From Podospora comata (lineage: Eukaryota > Ascomycota > Sordariomycetes > Sordariales > Podosporaceae): a DNA stretch of 64,000 nucleotides. Of this stretch, positions 24,921 to 37,374 are shown one piece after another. Below the pieces are notes generated by a model, which was not told where the DNA came from, ran no database searches, and worked only from the letters and a program-made list of their open reading frames with translations. A program made the position numbers and the translations under genes. The DNA is taken from positions 3,331,001 to 3,395,000 of the forward strand of contig CP071495.1 of assembly GCA_017354895.1 (NCBI GenBank). The letters are read 5' to 3'. How positions within the stretch are numbered: the first letter of the stretch is position 1; each line of letters begins with the position of its first letter.

Positions 24921-25384
24921 CACACGGGATTTATTCAGACTATTGGAAAAGAACAAGATGACGATAAAGTTAAAGGAAGGTGGCTGAACAGATGAGAAAG
25001 AGGGGATACCCGTCGAAGAAAGAACATGGCGATTTCCTTCAAGGAATCGACCATATTTCTCTCGGTATTGACGCTGATTCCGCCGCCGCCTTGCGTATTC
25101 ACCAATCCCACAATAAAAACTGGGTTGTCAATAAGACTCAAGTTTTGTTAGATGTGAATCTTACCTAAGTGGGGATATCTGCCAATGCTATACCCAAGAA
25201 TGATGTGCTCGCAGCACAAACAATCAACGAGAAAGCTGTTTTTACCTTTGTCTTGCGCCCAGCTACAAGTATGGGAAGAAAGATGTCTGTAAGGTTCCTT
25301 CAAAGGCAGCACCCGGTATTCTTTGCTGTGCAGAGTCTTTAAAGCATCGACTTGGGGCCAATTTTGGTTACTTCAAAATGAGAG

Positions 25385-25520
25385 GTTCGGTGGAGGGTTG
25401 CTGTAGGGGGGTGGTTAGTTTGTAGGTGGGAGAGGTTGGGAACTTGGGGGTCGAGGTGGGGGTTGGAGGTTGGAGGTTATGTGGACAGTGGGGGTTGATA
25501 TGAGATTTTGCTGGGGGGTT
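25385..25520 (+). other. G-rich strand segment
   Basis: The + strand has at least eight runs of three to six G in about 130 bp (for example ggggggtgg, gggggtcgaggtggggg). Such sequence could form G-quadruplexes. No gene overlaps it. Confidence 0.6.
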
Positions 25521-27463
25521 AAAGCGGCCGAGTGAGAAGTTGATCATGTGAGCAATTAAGAGCCGGAACCTGAATGGAAGAGGCGTAGAGCGAGGGTGGA
25601 CTGAGAGGAGAAGGTGGGGTGAGTTGCATGAATGAGGAGTGAACCGAAGAGAAGCATCATGAGCTGAGACATTGATTTCTCAGGGTCACGCAGAAATTCT
25701 CTGGATCAGTTGTGGGACGACGGTACCCACTGTCATGCATGGTACCTGAGCTGTCCCCGTTCCAACGTTATAGTTGCCTAGATCGTTGTTAGGTACCTAG
25801 TCATGATGCTGAGGAATAAAGAGATTAGATAAGGCAACTAGCCTAGATCCCATTAATCCTAGCGCCGGCAGCCAACTCAAAAATGCGGCCAACCTTATTT
25901 TGTAGATTGAACACTGTGCGCAATTGCCAGTGCGGAGGGTGCGGGGACGGGAGGCCGCTTGTTTTCTCACCCCCTCCAAAATGCCCTCATGCGGCGTCTG
26001 CCAGTTATGGCTTGAATATCACCCCACCTAGCTCACCTTACCTACCTGCATACCTACCCAACCCCCTCATTTGAGTTGTTGCTACATACGATATGATGCT
26101 CACCTGAGCAAAAACCTCTGTTTACCGTGTGTAGAGATGAGGAAAGGCTCGAGAGTTGGTGCTTACTTGGGATAGGAGTCGTGATGTAGTGCCGCCAGGC
26201 TCAGCGTCTCCAGATTGTTGTTGGCCCTGGGCGGAACTCCTTCTAGTGAATTTGGCCGGGAGTATAGGCGTCATTGGACCAGACACCTTCATGACCACGT
26301 TTGTTGCCCGTTCTCGGCAGAGGCATTGAAGGTATGTACCTAGCCTGGCGGCGACGATGAAAAAGAATTTTTCAGACACGTCAGCAATGACAGGTATTGT
26401 CGGAGCTGTTTTCTAGGTCCGAGACTATGATACAAACAAGCCAAATGTTGACTAAATATGGCTGTATATTGTCTTGGTTATCCGTGTTCTAATCCCGAAA
26501 CCCGGGGTAAGATCCGGGATCTCGGTGCTGACGTAGTTTAAACTATTCCGGAGTTGTGGGACAAAACAAGACAAAGGTCCGATAGGGCTGCCGGGTGCGC
26601 AGGTGTAGCAGATTCTTGCGTGGGTGCCCGTCAGATCTTGGGTGACAGTTGACAAGGTTGTACAGCCAAGGCAGACTAGGGCAAGAAGAGCCAGCCGGGA
26701 GCTCGGGGTGAATAAGCCATGACCTGGAGAAATCAGGACTGGGTTCTTCGAATGAAGCCTGCGCAACCCTGGGTTCGACTCGGCCCGGTTTGCTGCAGGT
26801 TGGCCATTTCTAAACCTTCCATGTAGTGTATTACACGCCCGATGACAAGAATGCCCTGTCCAACGGTACATCTTCGGGAGAAAAGATGGCTGCATGTCCA
26901 GCGAGAGACAAGGGATTACAAAACATGTCTTAACATGACCTCGTTGAGCCGACGTTTGTCAGACGTACCACGCGTCACTTGGTAGGGACGACACATGCCA
27001 GGTTTCGTAGGGCACAGTCGAACGATTGGAGCCGATGTAGAAAACACAGGATGGGTGACCGGAGCGGACGCTAGTGCAACGGGTGACTGCCCGCATCAAG
27101 AAGCCGAGATAGCACCTGATTGGAAAGCCATGATGGATCCGGTGAGAAGAATGGCTGAAGCGACGGCATCTGGTTCACTTATTTCTAAACGGGAAAAATG
27201 AGGACAGAAACACGACGTTGTTTCATGCATGACGACGTGCCCGCAAGGCCTTTTGCAGATCGCCTGCCTCCAATGAGAGCTGACAGTTCGGCTTGCACGG
27301 GGAATTTCAGGGGGTCGGCAGTTCAAAAAGACGCTGGGCAAGCGGACCTCGGGAGCATAAAACCGATCACACTTCAGTGGTGGTCTCTGTGCTGCAGTGT
27401 AACAAAAGGCCAGTTCCCATTCTGGGGACTTGAAACATCGTGTTTTGCCCTCGTGAGCTCGCG

Positions 27464-27535
27464 TAAGCCTTTTTTCTGCAAGCCCTTTTTTCTGCAGGCC
27501 TTTGTTTCTGCAAGCCCTTTTTTCTGCAAGCCTGG
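27464..27535. repeat. 16-bp minisatellite, about four copies
   Basis: Imperfect tandem copies of a unit close to aagcccttttttctgc. The repeat is isolated and lies in no supportable gene. Confidence 0.85.
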
Positions 27536-29725
27536 TTGCCTGACAGGTCTCGCCAAGCCAAATCGAGACGGTACTGCATTGGCAGCAGCAGGTACCTCGA
27601 GAGCGGGCGCCTGCCAGTTTGTGCCATGTCGGTTGCCAACAGAAGTAAATCTCATCGGTTACACCGTCAGTATCCCCTGTAAGGCTGGAAATAGCGGGTG
27701 GCGACATCGATTGCGCGCTCCAGTGGTCGACTCCTTGGCATCCTACTGTTTCCGAGGGGTCAAAAGAATGTCGTGCGATAATCCTTGGCTTGGCTGCCAC
27801 CTCATGGTTGGAAAGCAATGTTATGACCTGATATTGCTTTAGACAAAGGTAGCAAGCAGGTAGGGGCCGCGCAAGCTCATTGATGATAGCATCTGTTGAC
27901 GGGATGGACTTGTCCCGAGCGGTGTCGACGTCGTCTTTGACGGCAGATGATCTGCGATGAGTGACGGGACAGGGTCCAGGGTCCCCGGTGCTGCCCACCG
28001 AACAATCACTGCCGGGGATTTGGAAGCCGAGATCTCGGGGTTGGCTGATGCGGGGCGGCGAGGACCGTGGGAAGGCCAGCCTTGCGCGGCCTTGACTCCT
28101 GCTTTGGGTCTTGACTCCCGTGTCATCTATGGCAACCAGTTGTCAGTTACAATCCTCGTAATCAATGTCTCGCATGCCGTTCTGCATCAGAATCAACACG
28201 AGACCATGCAGCTTGTCCGAATGCCTGCATATACCATCCAGGGGCATTTTTTCTTACATCGTTCGTCATCTGGTTTCACCACCCAACCCACTGCCCAGGT
28301 GTTCTTTCTTGGCATTGAATCCGGACCGGGTCTGGACCGCCGAGGCAACCCTTTGTCAGCCTGAACACACAACACACTACAGCATGACATCACTGGGCTG
28401 TAGCTTGAAACAAATTCGTGTCGCGGCCGAGATGCCATTCGCTGGGTTGGGTAGTAGCCTGGAAGCTGGGTGCAAGATTGGTTCTCATCTTGAAACGACT
28501 CCGAGTCTACGGGCACAGGTACCGTTTGTTTCCTGTGGGCCGGATGGCGGGATGCGGATGTGAGCGGAAAAGAAAAGCTGTCGCATGGTTCTGCAAAAAG
28601 AAAGAAGCTCGACGTTTGGCCGAATTGGACAGCCGATGTGGTGGTGTGCAGATGATTGGTGCCACTTCTTTGCTTGGGACACGCCCGCCCAACGTTGATC
28701 CAATCCTCATTCTCTCGAGGCACATGAACGAATGGTACCATCCATGCATTTCTCGCTGATCATGCATGTCACGGGTGCTGCAGTTGTTAACCTCAAAATC
28801 CTTCCACACAACTTGGTGAGTCTTGTTCTGTCTTAGAATCAGTCGAGAACGGTGGTGGTGATTACCCTGATGCACCGCAACGGCAAGGCACACTACCTGG
28901 GATATATCGCCGCACAAATCGTTGAAGAGAGTGCCAAATTGGAGGAAAGATGGCTTTTCTTTCGGCTGTGTGTGTGTGGGCCAGCCGTTTCGCGAGCTAA
29001 GATTTTGGTAGTGAGATCAATTGGACGAGAGTTGGCTTTGCTCCCCGTGTCGTGCACCGATCGACTTTGAGACCAATGGCTGCAGGAACTCGAACCAGGC
29101 GTCTTTGCTGCGTGATTGGTCTGGTCGAAAGCATCCACGGAAAATGCGGGCCAAGCCATCCTTCAGACTCGCCAATCCCCGGATTGAACCTTGGTCCTTA
29201 GGAGCATTTGGGACGTTGGGTGCTGGGGGAAGGGCCGCGTTTGTCATGGAGAAGGCTCTCACCCAAGTGTCTGATAAATAGCCAGATTGTTCCCAAACTT
29301 TTCGCTTGAAGTTTGTTGATCAGGGACTTCATCATCTATTCAGAGATTCATCAATCTGTACTGGCATTAGTTGCTCGTTCTACGTTCTTCAACACTAGTC
29401 CGCTGTTTCTTCACAGCACGTTGGATTCCCAGGTCATTTAGCTTTCCAAGCCCTCTTCAACAGGCCATCTTCAACAAAAAGATCTTGGAAGAACTTGGAG
29501 TCCCAGTGCAAAGGTTTTCTGCATTCTCGTCATTTTCTTTGTCGAATAGACGCAAAATCTGGATCTGTTCTCATCAGTAAGTTCAAGTTGCTGACTACAC
29601 ATCACAATCTTATCTCCGTCTGGCTGCTCACGAGCGGGAGATCTCCGCCCAGGGACCTGGTCTCACCCCACCCGTTTCTTAAACTAACACTGTCCAATCA
29701 CACAGGCAGTGACGCAACAAACATC

Positions 29726-30025
29726 ATGGTGCAATTCCAGACTCTGGAGCGGCGGCTGTCGACAATCACGAGAACCGGCGAAGCATCATACGAGCCAGAC
29801 TACATCATGCACAGGTTCCTCAATCCTCGCCGCGAGGAACCATCATTTCGGCGTGAGATCTCGTGGATCTTGATCTGGAGGCGATGGAGGCGAGCAGCGT
29901 TGGGCGGCCATGCTGTGCCGTTTGGGAGTCCCATGCCGACCGAGAGACTGGTTGCAAGAAGCCGTGCACGGGGAAGGGCAAGAATGCGCGCCATTTTACA
30001 GGACTTGGAGCCCAGGCTACCTTGA
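29726..30025 (+). CDS. Hypothetical small basic protein
   Basis: An open frame of 99 residues starting MVQFQTLERRLSTI. It is Arg-rich (C-terminal RSRARGRARMRAILQDLEPR) with no recognised domain. Immediately upstream is a plausible 5'-UTR intron: a gtaagt donor at about 29579, a ctaac branch site near 29683 and a cacag acceptor at about 29704. That splice context is the main reason to list it. It may equally be chance. Confidence 0.3.
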   Translation: MVQFQTLERRLSTITRTGEASYEPDYIMHRFLNPRREEPSFRREISWILIWRRWRRAALGGHAVPFGSPMPTERLVARSRARGRARMRAILQDLEPRLP

Positions 30026-31250
30026 TGGCGGCCTTGTTTTTTTCGAGTGTATCTCTTGCTTGTGCTATTTTTTCTTTATTTTTTTCCCGTTCTTTCTATT
30101 GGCCTGTCTGGTTGGCGCAACGGGGGCTGGAGATGCTGGAGGTAGACCCGCTATTAATAGCTACACTGACGAAGACAGTGCAGCACTTGATCGCTGATCA
30201 TGGTGGGGAGATTTGGTTCTGCCAGGATAACTATTGAATAACCTTAGTTTTATTTTTATTTTCGCATTCGATAGTGTGTCAATTGAGTTTATTGTTGCCT
30301 TGAGGCTCTGCTATGCCGATGGTCCACAAAGACTTGTGCTTTCTCTGTGAAGCCGCCAAAAATAAACTTTTGGTGGGGTTCCCGCTGTCGAATGTGGGCT
30401 TCTACCAGCGCAAATTCTACAATCCTATTGTTGGTGTTTTCCATCTTGTTCTTTGTCCCCAGGTCTGCAGGGTTCAATCCTCAATAACAACTCATCTAAA
30501 ATTGGCTTAGTATTCTCTCTCTTCTTTCGGTGAAATTTTTTTGCTACATGGTAGTCAATGGTCTCCAACGGAGGCGACCGCGCTCTTTCAAGCGGAGATG
30601 CCGGAGGCCCCTCCGAGCTGAACAAAACGTCACCCCTTGACCGTCGGGCCCTAGACCCCGCCTTCTAACACCCATCTCAGGTCAACCTGGGAATGGAAAC
30701 TCTTTGCCCATCCGCCATTCTGCAGCCCAAAGAGCGGATGGTTTTCTTGGGGCATTGCCCACGCCCCCACGTCCGAGCCTGAATGCTGCAAAAGGACTTT
30801 TGGAAGACAGCACCCAGCCTTCCAGGTTTTTCGGATGAATTTGTCACCCGGGACCTGGAGCATGGATAGAGAAGCCCAGACCGGCTGAACGACGGTCAAC
30901 AGTGACACACAACTGCCCGTCATTCTGCGCCTCTAGTGAGAGCCGGTAGACCACGAACCGGCGGGGACGAGGCTTGCGAGGATTATCGGCGACAACCTGG
31001 AAGCAGTTCCAGGCGTCTGTGCGGTGAATCTCAGCATCGCTGCTCTCACCCTTTGCCCGTGCCGCGTAAGATCTGACGGGGGCCCGGAAAGCCAGCGGGG
31101 AAAACTCCACGAAGGTCGGAGAGCTCGAGGCGAGGGTTTGCATGCACTTCAACGGAAGCAGATCAATACTCCGCAACGCCGCACCCGGTTTTCCACTCCC
31201 ATCCTGCCTGCTCATGACAGCATCTGACCGAACACACGCCTTGGTGCAAT
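30026..31250. other. Gene-poor region
   Basis: No supportable gene. The sequence is T-rich around 30040-30110; the remainder has mixed composition and ends at the foldback element. Confidence 0.45.
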
Positions 31251-31665
31251 AAAGAGGACCCAGCCGCCAATAAGAGCGGCCTCTTCCTTTTTCCTTTGTC
31301 GCTCTTCGCTAGATCTTGGCCGGCGCCGTGCGAGGCACGGCTTGTTTTTTTCTAGAACAAGCACACCCCCTAGCCCCTTGCACGCGGTTATCGTACACCT
31401 CTGCTGAGGCGGTTGCATACTGATACCCCTGCGGGTAACAGTCCCATTGCACCAGTGCAGCTAATTGGGTAGATAAAGCTGGTGTTGCGGGGTGGTCTCT
31501 ACAGGGTGGCCTTTTGTTAAATAGCCACGCCCCTCCCCCGCAAGGGGCTTGGGGGTGTGCTTGTTCTAGAAAAAAACAAGCCGTGCCTCGCACGGCGCCG
31601 GCCAAGATCTAGCGAAGAGTGACGAAGGAAAAAGGAAGGGGCCGCTTTTATTGGCGGGCCTCTTT
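31251..31665. mobile_element. Foldback/MITE-like inverted-repeat element
   Basis: Two arms of about 130 bp (31251-31381 and 31540-31665) are inverted copies separated by a ~158-bp loop. A core of about 69 bp (31302-31370) is identical between the arms, including the 7-T run and the sites agatct and tctaga. The outer ends of the arms differ by a few substitutions and small gaps. There is no coding capacity. The structure fits a non-autonomous foldback or MITE-type element; no clear target-site duplication is seen at the arm ends. Confidence 0.8.
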
Positions 31666-32916
31666 GCCTCACTCCGTGGCTGGTTGCCTGCGCTCCTTAG
31701 ACTGCGCTGTTGCTCATCGCCTTGAGTGCGACCGCTTGTTGTTGTTTCTCCTACTCCCTTTCACTTCGGAACGAACCCTATCAACCACAGGAACAGCAAT
31801 TGGTAGGTTGGAATCACACTGCACATGTAACAGTGTGTGCTGGGAAGAGGGTAAAGACATGCTGTTCTCGAAAGCCTGACAACTAACGCATGGACAGATA
31901 GGTAGCTGGCGTACAATGATACAGCGTTGGGTACCAGACCAGCTTTTTTGATGGGGTGTGACTGTTTAGCAGGTGCAGTTTTGCCCTTTCTCTGGCAATG
32001 GACCATGATCATCTGCAAAACTCAGATGGTGTTTGGGGGGTCTGAATAGACTGGGGCCTCTTCAGCGAACATGGGGTTCCACTGCGGTGAACACGGAGGG
32101 GGACCGGGGCAGGGTTGACAGGGGCTCGGGGGCACACAGGGGCCACGGAGCCACGGTCGACAAGGGTCAGGGAGGTCATCAGGGGGTGAAGGAGGGGTGG
32201 ATGGCTGCTACAATATTCGGGTTCTGATTGACGACACCCGTCCACATAATCCCGAAGAGATAAGTTTCGTGGACCAAGAATGCGTCGGGTTGCATCACGC
32301 CTTGTGCTGTTGGTGGAGGGGTTGCCAAGCCAGTACTGGTTGGGCGTGTGCTTCGCTGCCGTGATGGTCCCGGCGGGGGTTAGGTTCAGCCGAGACCATT
32401 GCAACCCCAACACTCACCCCAGTAGTCACTGTAGGGAATTCAAAGTCTTCGAGACCGTGATATCTTTGAGTTGATACCGCGCCAACGACCGAGAGATCTG
32501 CAAATATCGCGAGAAGGCGTGTGACTACACGAAATGCCAGCTGTGGTGTGCGCTTCGATATCCGCCTCGTGGCGCTCCAGGGATGTCGCGGGGGTGTGTG
32601 AGAAAGAAATCTGCATATTACTGTGTAGGAAGTTCATTTGTTAAAGGTGAGGGGACGTGCGCTGCAGTAGGTAGGCCGAGAAAAATGAACCGTTTGCAGG
32701 GGCAGGGGCATCGCGAAGGAGCAGGGAAGGTATCGAGAAGGAGCTACCCGACCGCCAAGACTAGACAGCTAGGTACGCCTTCGTGATACATTCCCTGCTG
32801 CCGGCTGCAGGGCCAATTAGTCAACCTGGAAACTTGCCCAGCTTCACGTGCAGTTCATGTAATACAATACCTCTTCAGTCACCACACTCCCCTCCTATCG
32901 TCCACTGAAACTTCCC
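31666..32916. other. Gene-poor region
   Basis: No supportable gene; short overlapping frames only. The far end is the promoter of the small gene at 33030. Confidence 0.45.
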
Positions 32917-32926
32917 TATAAATATA
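32917..32926 (+). promoter_or_regulatory. TATA box of small gene A
   Basis: The sequence tataaatata lies 104 bp upstream of the ATG at 33030. It is a strong TATA match in otherwise mixed sequence. Confidence 0.6.
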
Positions 32927-33029
32927 TGATGTTCTCACTTCTCTTTTGGCAGTAGCCGTGTGATTTGCAACGCTTTCAATCACCCATCTAATAGATCTAC
33001 ACCTAACGATATCCTTATCGCTCTTCAAG

Positions 33030-33550
33030 ATGGAAACCAACACTTCATCGGACTTCTCAAAGTGAGATTCACCTATCCAAGACACCTTACCCAACCGCAA
33101 TCTTTTCACCGCACAGCATCAATCTTTTTGAATCTAAAAGCAGCCAGGCTTGCTAACCTTTTCTCCCGTAGCCAGTCCAGCAATCCTATCTTGACACCGC
33201 GGACAACCTCTGCCACTCACAACACCGGCATCTTTGGTAACAACGACAAGCACGAGTCTACAGCTAGTTCGCACAACAATAGCCCGTCAATGCCAACCAC
33301 AAGTCCAAAGCCCGAGGAGATCCAAACTGAGCCAACTGCAGCACGCAATTCCGACATTCTTGCATCTGCCTTCACCTCTTCAAGCTTCGATGCGGACAGC
33401 TCGCTGCATGGCCGTTTCCAAGACGCACCCCACCAGCACCCCAATCCCTACAGCCGCATCGGTTGTTACACCGTCAAAGCCCAGCAGCTGATTGACAACT
33501 TTGACCAGCGGTTCGACCCCGAACCCAACACCATCGATAAGCCCGTCTAA
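33030..33550 (+). CDS. Small hypothetical protein, family member A
   Basis: Two exons (33030-33061 and 33172-33550) give 136 residues. The intron (gtgaga...cccgtag, 110 bp with gctaac near its end) is phase 2 and follows a ten-residue Ser/Thr-rich start (METNTSSDFS). The middle is Ser/Thr/Pro/Asn-rich and probably disordered. The C-terminal part contains LHGRF, then YTVKAQQLIDNFDQRF. The LHGRF/Y..KA..LI..F pattern recurs in the genes at 36013, 37375 and 42561, which also share a TATA promoter. There is no signal peptide, TM segment or cysteine framework. The function is unknown and I recognise no published family. Confidence 0.65.
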
Positions 33551-35849
33551 TTCCCGTAAATCTCGAGACAGCATCATGCAGTTTGCGCCAACTTCACACC
33601 GAACAACTGCCATGAGCGGGAAAGAGGACTCTTTTTTTCTTTTCTTTTTCTTTTTTTTTTTTCGATTTGCATTATGATCATAGTGTTACTTTTTATCTAA
33701 TTGAGCTTTGCCGTTCTATTTTTCTCTTTGGTGCATCCGCTTAGATGATGGTCAACATAAGTTGTTTGACAGGTACCTAGATGTCTGGGTCCAATCCAGA
33801 GCCAGCGATATTATGACTTACACAATCTGTTCTTTCCTGGTTTTATAGAGTGGGGACGAATGGCCGGGATCGACTGGGGTAGCCAGGGTAGATGAAACTT
33901 GACGGTTGTCATTTGCGGGGTATGAATGGCTGGAAGAACACGTGGGGGGCAAGTTTGCACTTCTTTCGGTGTTTTGCATAGCGGCCGTTGTCGTTCTTGC
34001 TCTTGCAGAGAGAGAATTGGCACACCGTTCTTGGGAAGACCGCTAGCGACACCATGTTGAGAATAAGCTTTCATCCGTACATTTTAGCTTTCTGTTTACA
34101 GTTTCAGAGTTGGTTTATTGAGGACAAGGCTCGAATCGCTATTATATTTGGTAAATACCTGAGGTTATCGGTGCTCTTCGGCCTCCCTCAAAATCCTGTA
34201 TCGAGAGCTACCCTGGACCGGCAAAGTCAATGGAATGGAAATCTGCACTGTAAGCAGCAGGATTTGCACACATCACCGCGACGTCTACCGATGACTTATT
34301 ACTCGTGCCGCGATATTATTGTCTCCCATTACTTCTCCGCTATGAAGGCTCTCAGAATACACACCAATACCACGCGAAACAGTATAATTACACGACACAA
34401 TAGCGCTCATCACGGTACTGCGTAATTACTTCTGTAAGCTTTCAGTCACCTACCTGCCACTTGTCCAACATCTGTCAGATTGCTCTTGGACACCCGCCAA
34501 CGTTCATGCATACCAGACTGCCGGTACGTGTCACCCAAATCTGCACCATGCCGCTTTGGGAGGCCTATGCATGTTCCCGCTCGGCTTTTTCCTTTGGGAT
34601 TAGCCTGGTGGAAAGTCAGCCTGGTGGGGTCGTGGCACCTCGTTTCTCCAATTTTCCCTGCCTGCCCACCGACAATCCGCGCTGGCAGTTGACCGAAAAA
34701 GGGTGCACTTGCAGCTTTTTAGCGGAACAAGTTTGAATCGGATGAACGCTGATTTGGGCAAGCCCACATGGGATATCTGCAGTCCAAGATTGATGGAGTA
34801 CGGACTGCGGAGGATGCGACCTTGCATGGCATGGCCGCTTTTTTACTAGCCTGGGATACATTCTCGACATCGCAGGTCATCGCTTCTCCTCTTCCTACAT
34901 CCCTTTCTACATCCCACCGCAGCGGCATTCGATGCAGCCCGGTCATCGCCAGCTGGATACATCAAGCGGGCTTGCTATGCCGGATTCCATCTGCATTATT
35001 TGTGGTACGATCGATACGCATAGGATCGAGGTAAATAGACGGGCAGGTATTTGATCATGAGTACATCCTGCAGAGTAAGCAACACAGTCAGGTACCCTAC
35101 CGTGACGTCGGTTACAATTTAGTAATTACATCCCCCACGCTCTAGATACCTACACTGCTCAAATAGATCTACACATAACAAAGCCGCAAGGAGCTGCCGA
35201 GTGATTTCGAGGTGCGAGGCGGGACACATGCATGTGTATACCATTTTGTCGAAGTGCAGCCTTTATTGCAGATCATCTCGAACACTCGAGATCAGATATC
35301 CTACGGATCAGGAATACTTTCCGGGCTCATGGATTTGATTGGATGAGCACCCATCAAGCGCATGCAATGAGACTCAATCGTCAGAGGATGGGTGGGGCCC
35401 TGTAGCTGGTCCGAAGTTGTCTTGGTGCATGCCCGCCCAGAAGAGGAGGTGTGCTACCTGGTAGCTCAAGACTTTACGAAACTTATTATATGGAAGATTT
35501 TGATAACCATTCCCTCTTGCCGAAAACCAACAAAAACACCTGTGGTCATCTCCCCAGTGAATTTCAATTGATGGTAGTTCAATGAGGTATCTTGAGCACT
35601 ATGTAACCATTTCCAAGCCCACGCACGATGAATCTTTGGTCACTGTCTACCTACCAGATGGGGTTCCAGCGCAAGTTGAGCCAAACTGCTGGATCAATCA
35701 CAATCATCCGAAGTAGCCTAGCCGTGATCCATCAGCTGCACGCGCGTGCCGGGAAGAGGAGTGGGAGGCGGCCCAACATCCACACCTTATGCATCCGTGC
35801 GGCAGTGAGCCCACCTACACAAGTAAACGTATAACGGTGTCTTGCTAGC
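33551..35849. other. Intergenic region between small genes A and B
   Basis: Contains the 3' flank of gene A, with a T-rich tract at 33632-33662. A mixed-composition remainder has no supportable gene. Confidence 0.45.
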
Positions 35850-35856
35850 TATATAT
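35850..35856 (+). promoter_or_regulatory. TATA box of small gene B
   Basis: The sequence ctatatatc lies about 160 bp upstream of the ATG at 36013, with a pyrimidine-rich stretch between them. Confidence 0.5.
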
Positions 35857-36012
35857 CGATCACCTCCCGCTCTTTTCTAGGTGAGAAGACATCATTCCCT
35901 TTTTTCATCCCAAAGTTCCTTTCATCTCACGATTCAAAGCTTTTTCCAGCGTCAAGTTTTACTTGCTCGTGTCACATTGTATCCCACCACAGACAGCAGA
36001 TCCATATTCACC

Positions 36013-36444
36013 ATGCCCTCTACCTCCAACCCCAAGCTTTGCACCTCAGTAACACACAACACCAAAACGTCAATGTTGGTCGTCATTTTACTTGCCTCGT
36101 ATCCCACTCCTCAAACATGATTTTAACAGTTATTTTCTGCTTGTAGCTCTCGATACCCCCAGCCTCTCTCAACCCAGTCACCATCGACAGTCACCCCTTC
36201 CGCAATCAAGAAAGCGTCACCCAAGAAGAAGTGCAACAACGCCATGTTGGAGTACTACCTTGCCGAGTCTCCCAGAGACGGAGCAAACATGTACTGCCGT
36301 TGTCACTCTGGCTACCATCCAACATCAACCCCGTCGTCGGCGCCGTCCCTTTCTTCGGCTATCACATCCCCCAAGAAAGAGTCGACCGCCTATGCTTCCA
36401 AGGCCGCGGATGCTTTTTACACTGCACTTACCGAGAATCGGTAG
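36013..36444 (+). CDS. Small hypothetical protein, family member B
   Basis: The second exon (36147-36444) is a clear coding block after a ttgtag acceptor. It has a basic patch (SAIKKASPKKKC), then LEYYLAESPRDGANMYCRC and the C-terminal YASKAADAFYTALTENR. The first exon begins MPSTSNPKLCTS. The best in-frame donor is gttggt at 36075 (phase 2, 72-bp intron), giving 119 residues; a gtcaat donor at 36069 also fits, so the exon-1 end is uncertain. The NMYCR...Y..KA..AF spacing resembles members A, C and D. No domain, signal peptide or membrane segment. Function unknown. Confidence 0.55.
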
Positions 36445-36493
36445 AGAGAGGGATTTTTCTCTTTTTGCGGCACGGTGCTGATCATTCTCAGGC

Positions 36494-36606
36494 GGCGCGG
36501 AGCGGAGCAAAGCTCGGGTGACACACCGGAGCAGACCCACATTTCCGGCGCGGAGCGGAGCAAAACTCGGGTGGCACACCGGTGCAGACCCACATTTCCG
36601 GCGCGG
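36494..36606. repeat. 53-bp tandem repeat, 2.1 copies
   Basis: Copies start at 36494 and 36547, and a partial third starts at 36600 (ggcgcgga). Units 1 and 2 differ at four or so positions. It lies just 3' of small gene B and is GC-rich, with repeated cggagc/gaccca words. Confidence 0.9.
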
Positions 36607-37197
36607 AATTCATGGTCAGTCATGCAGAGCTCAGAGGCTGATGGCGGCGCGAAATATGTTATGAAATTAATGATTGGCTGAAGCTACGACAAAAAAATTT
36701 TGGATCTTTTTTTCTTCTCGGCCTGTTGCAGCGGTTGATCGGCGTTTTATGCGGGTAGCTAGCTGGTTGGATGGACTAGTTTCTCAACTTGAATAATGTT
36801 TGTACAATACTCTTATTTTTTTTTAAACTCATGCTCCCATTACTGTAACCTAGTAGTCTTAACTCCTGCTGTTGTGCTACCAAGCATCTTTATGGAACTA
36901 AGCCTGTCCTGGAGCTTTGTCCCTCACTCTGCTTGCAGATAGAGTGGCGTTGTAATTAAACGATCAGGACGGAATCTACAGGTTGGAAAAGACATATCAT
37001 TCGGTAATGGGTAGCTCAGCGCCGAGGACCCCGATTGTTGCATGGCCAGCCGGATCTGTGAGTGCGTAGCTTGCTTGCCTGGGCAGAGCGTGCCTCTGGG
37101 TTGCCTGCATGACGATGTGGGCAGTGTGTGCCAAGAGCTTTTTGCCGGATGCTTGCAAGGCTGGTTAATGGGACGTCCCCTTCTGTCAGTTCTTCTC
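36607..37197. other. Intergenic region between small genes B and C
   Basis: A/T-richer sequence with poly-T and poly-A runs at 36700-36830. No gene seen. Confidence 0.45.
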
Positions 37198-37202
37198 TAT
37201 AT
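37198..37202 (+). promoter_or_regulatory. TATA-like box of small gene C
   Basis: The sequence ctatatctt lies about 175 bp upstream of the ATG at 37375. Confidence 0.45.
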
Positions 37203-37374
37203 CTTCACATCCTCCTACACCGTTAAGAATCCTCGTAGAACCGTCTCTATTCATTTTGTGCCGACGACTGGATAGTTGTCCCAGAGCACCCCCCTTTGTC
37301 GCTTTCATTCACCTACACGACTGCAAACTCACCTTCCTGACTCTGCTCTATCTCAGCGGAACCACTCCCAAAAG

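Larger units (their letters stand above)
24921..29725. other. Gene-poor stretch at the left end of the accessory block
   Basis: 4.8 kb without a supportable gene. It contains a G-rich segment (25385-25520), CCTACCT/GGTACCT-type motifs near 25740-26070, and a 16-bp minisatellite at 27464-27535. Open frames of up to 300 codons at 27096-27998 lie opposite each other on both strands and show no domain, intron pattern or coding bias. Confidence 0.5.

Noticed and set aside
26760-26800. Possible tRNA T-arm (gggttcgact)
   Set aside because: No acceptor, D-arm or anticodon stem could be drawn around it.
27096-27998. 300-codon minus-strand frame and an opposing 214-codon plus-strand frame
   Set aside because: Both span the same GC-rich sequence and a minisatellite; no domain, no intron, no start context. 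Only one could be real and neither shows coding features.
30460-30490. Possible tRNA T-arm (agggttcaatcct)
   Set aside because: The T-stem pairs poorly and there is no cloverleaf upstream.
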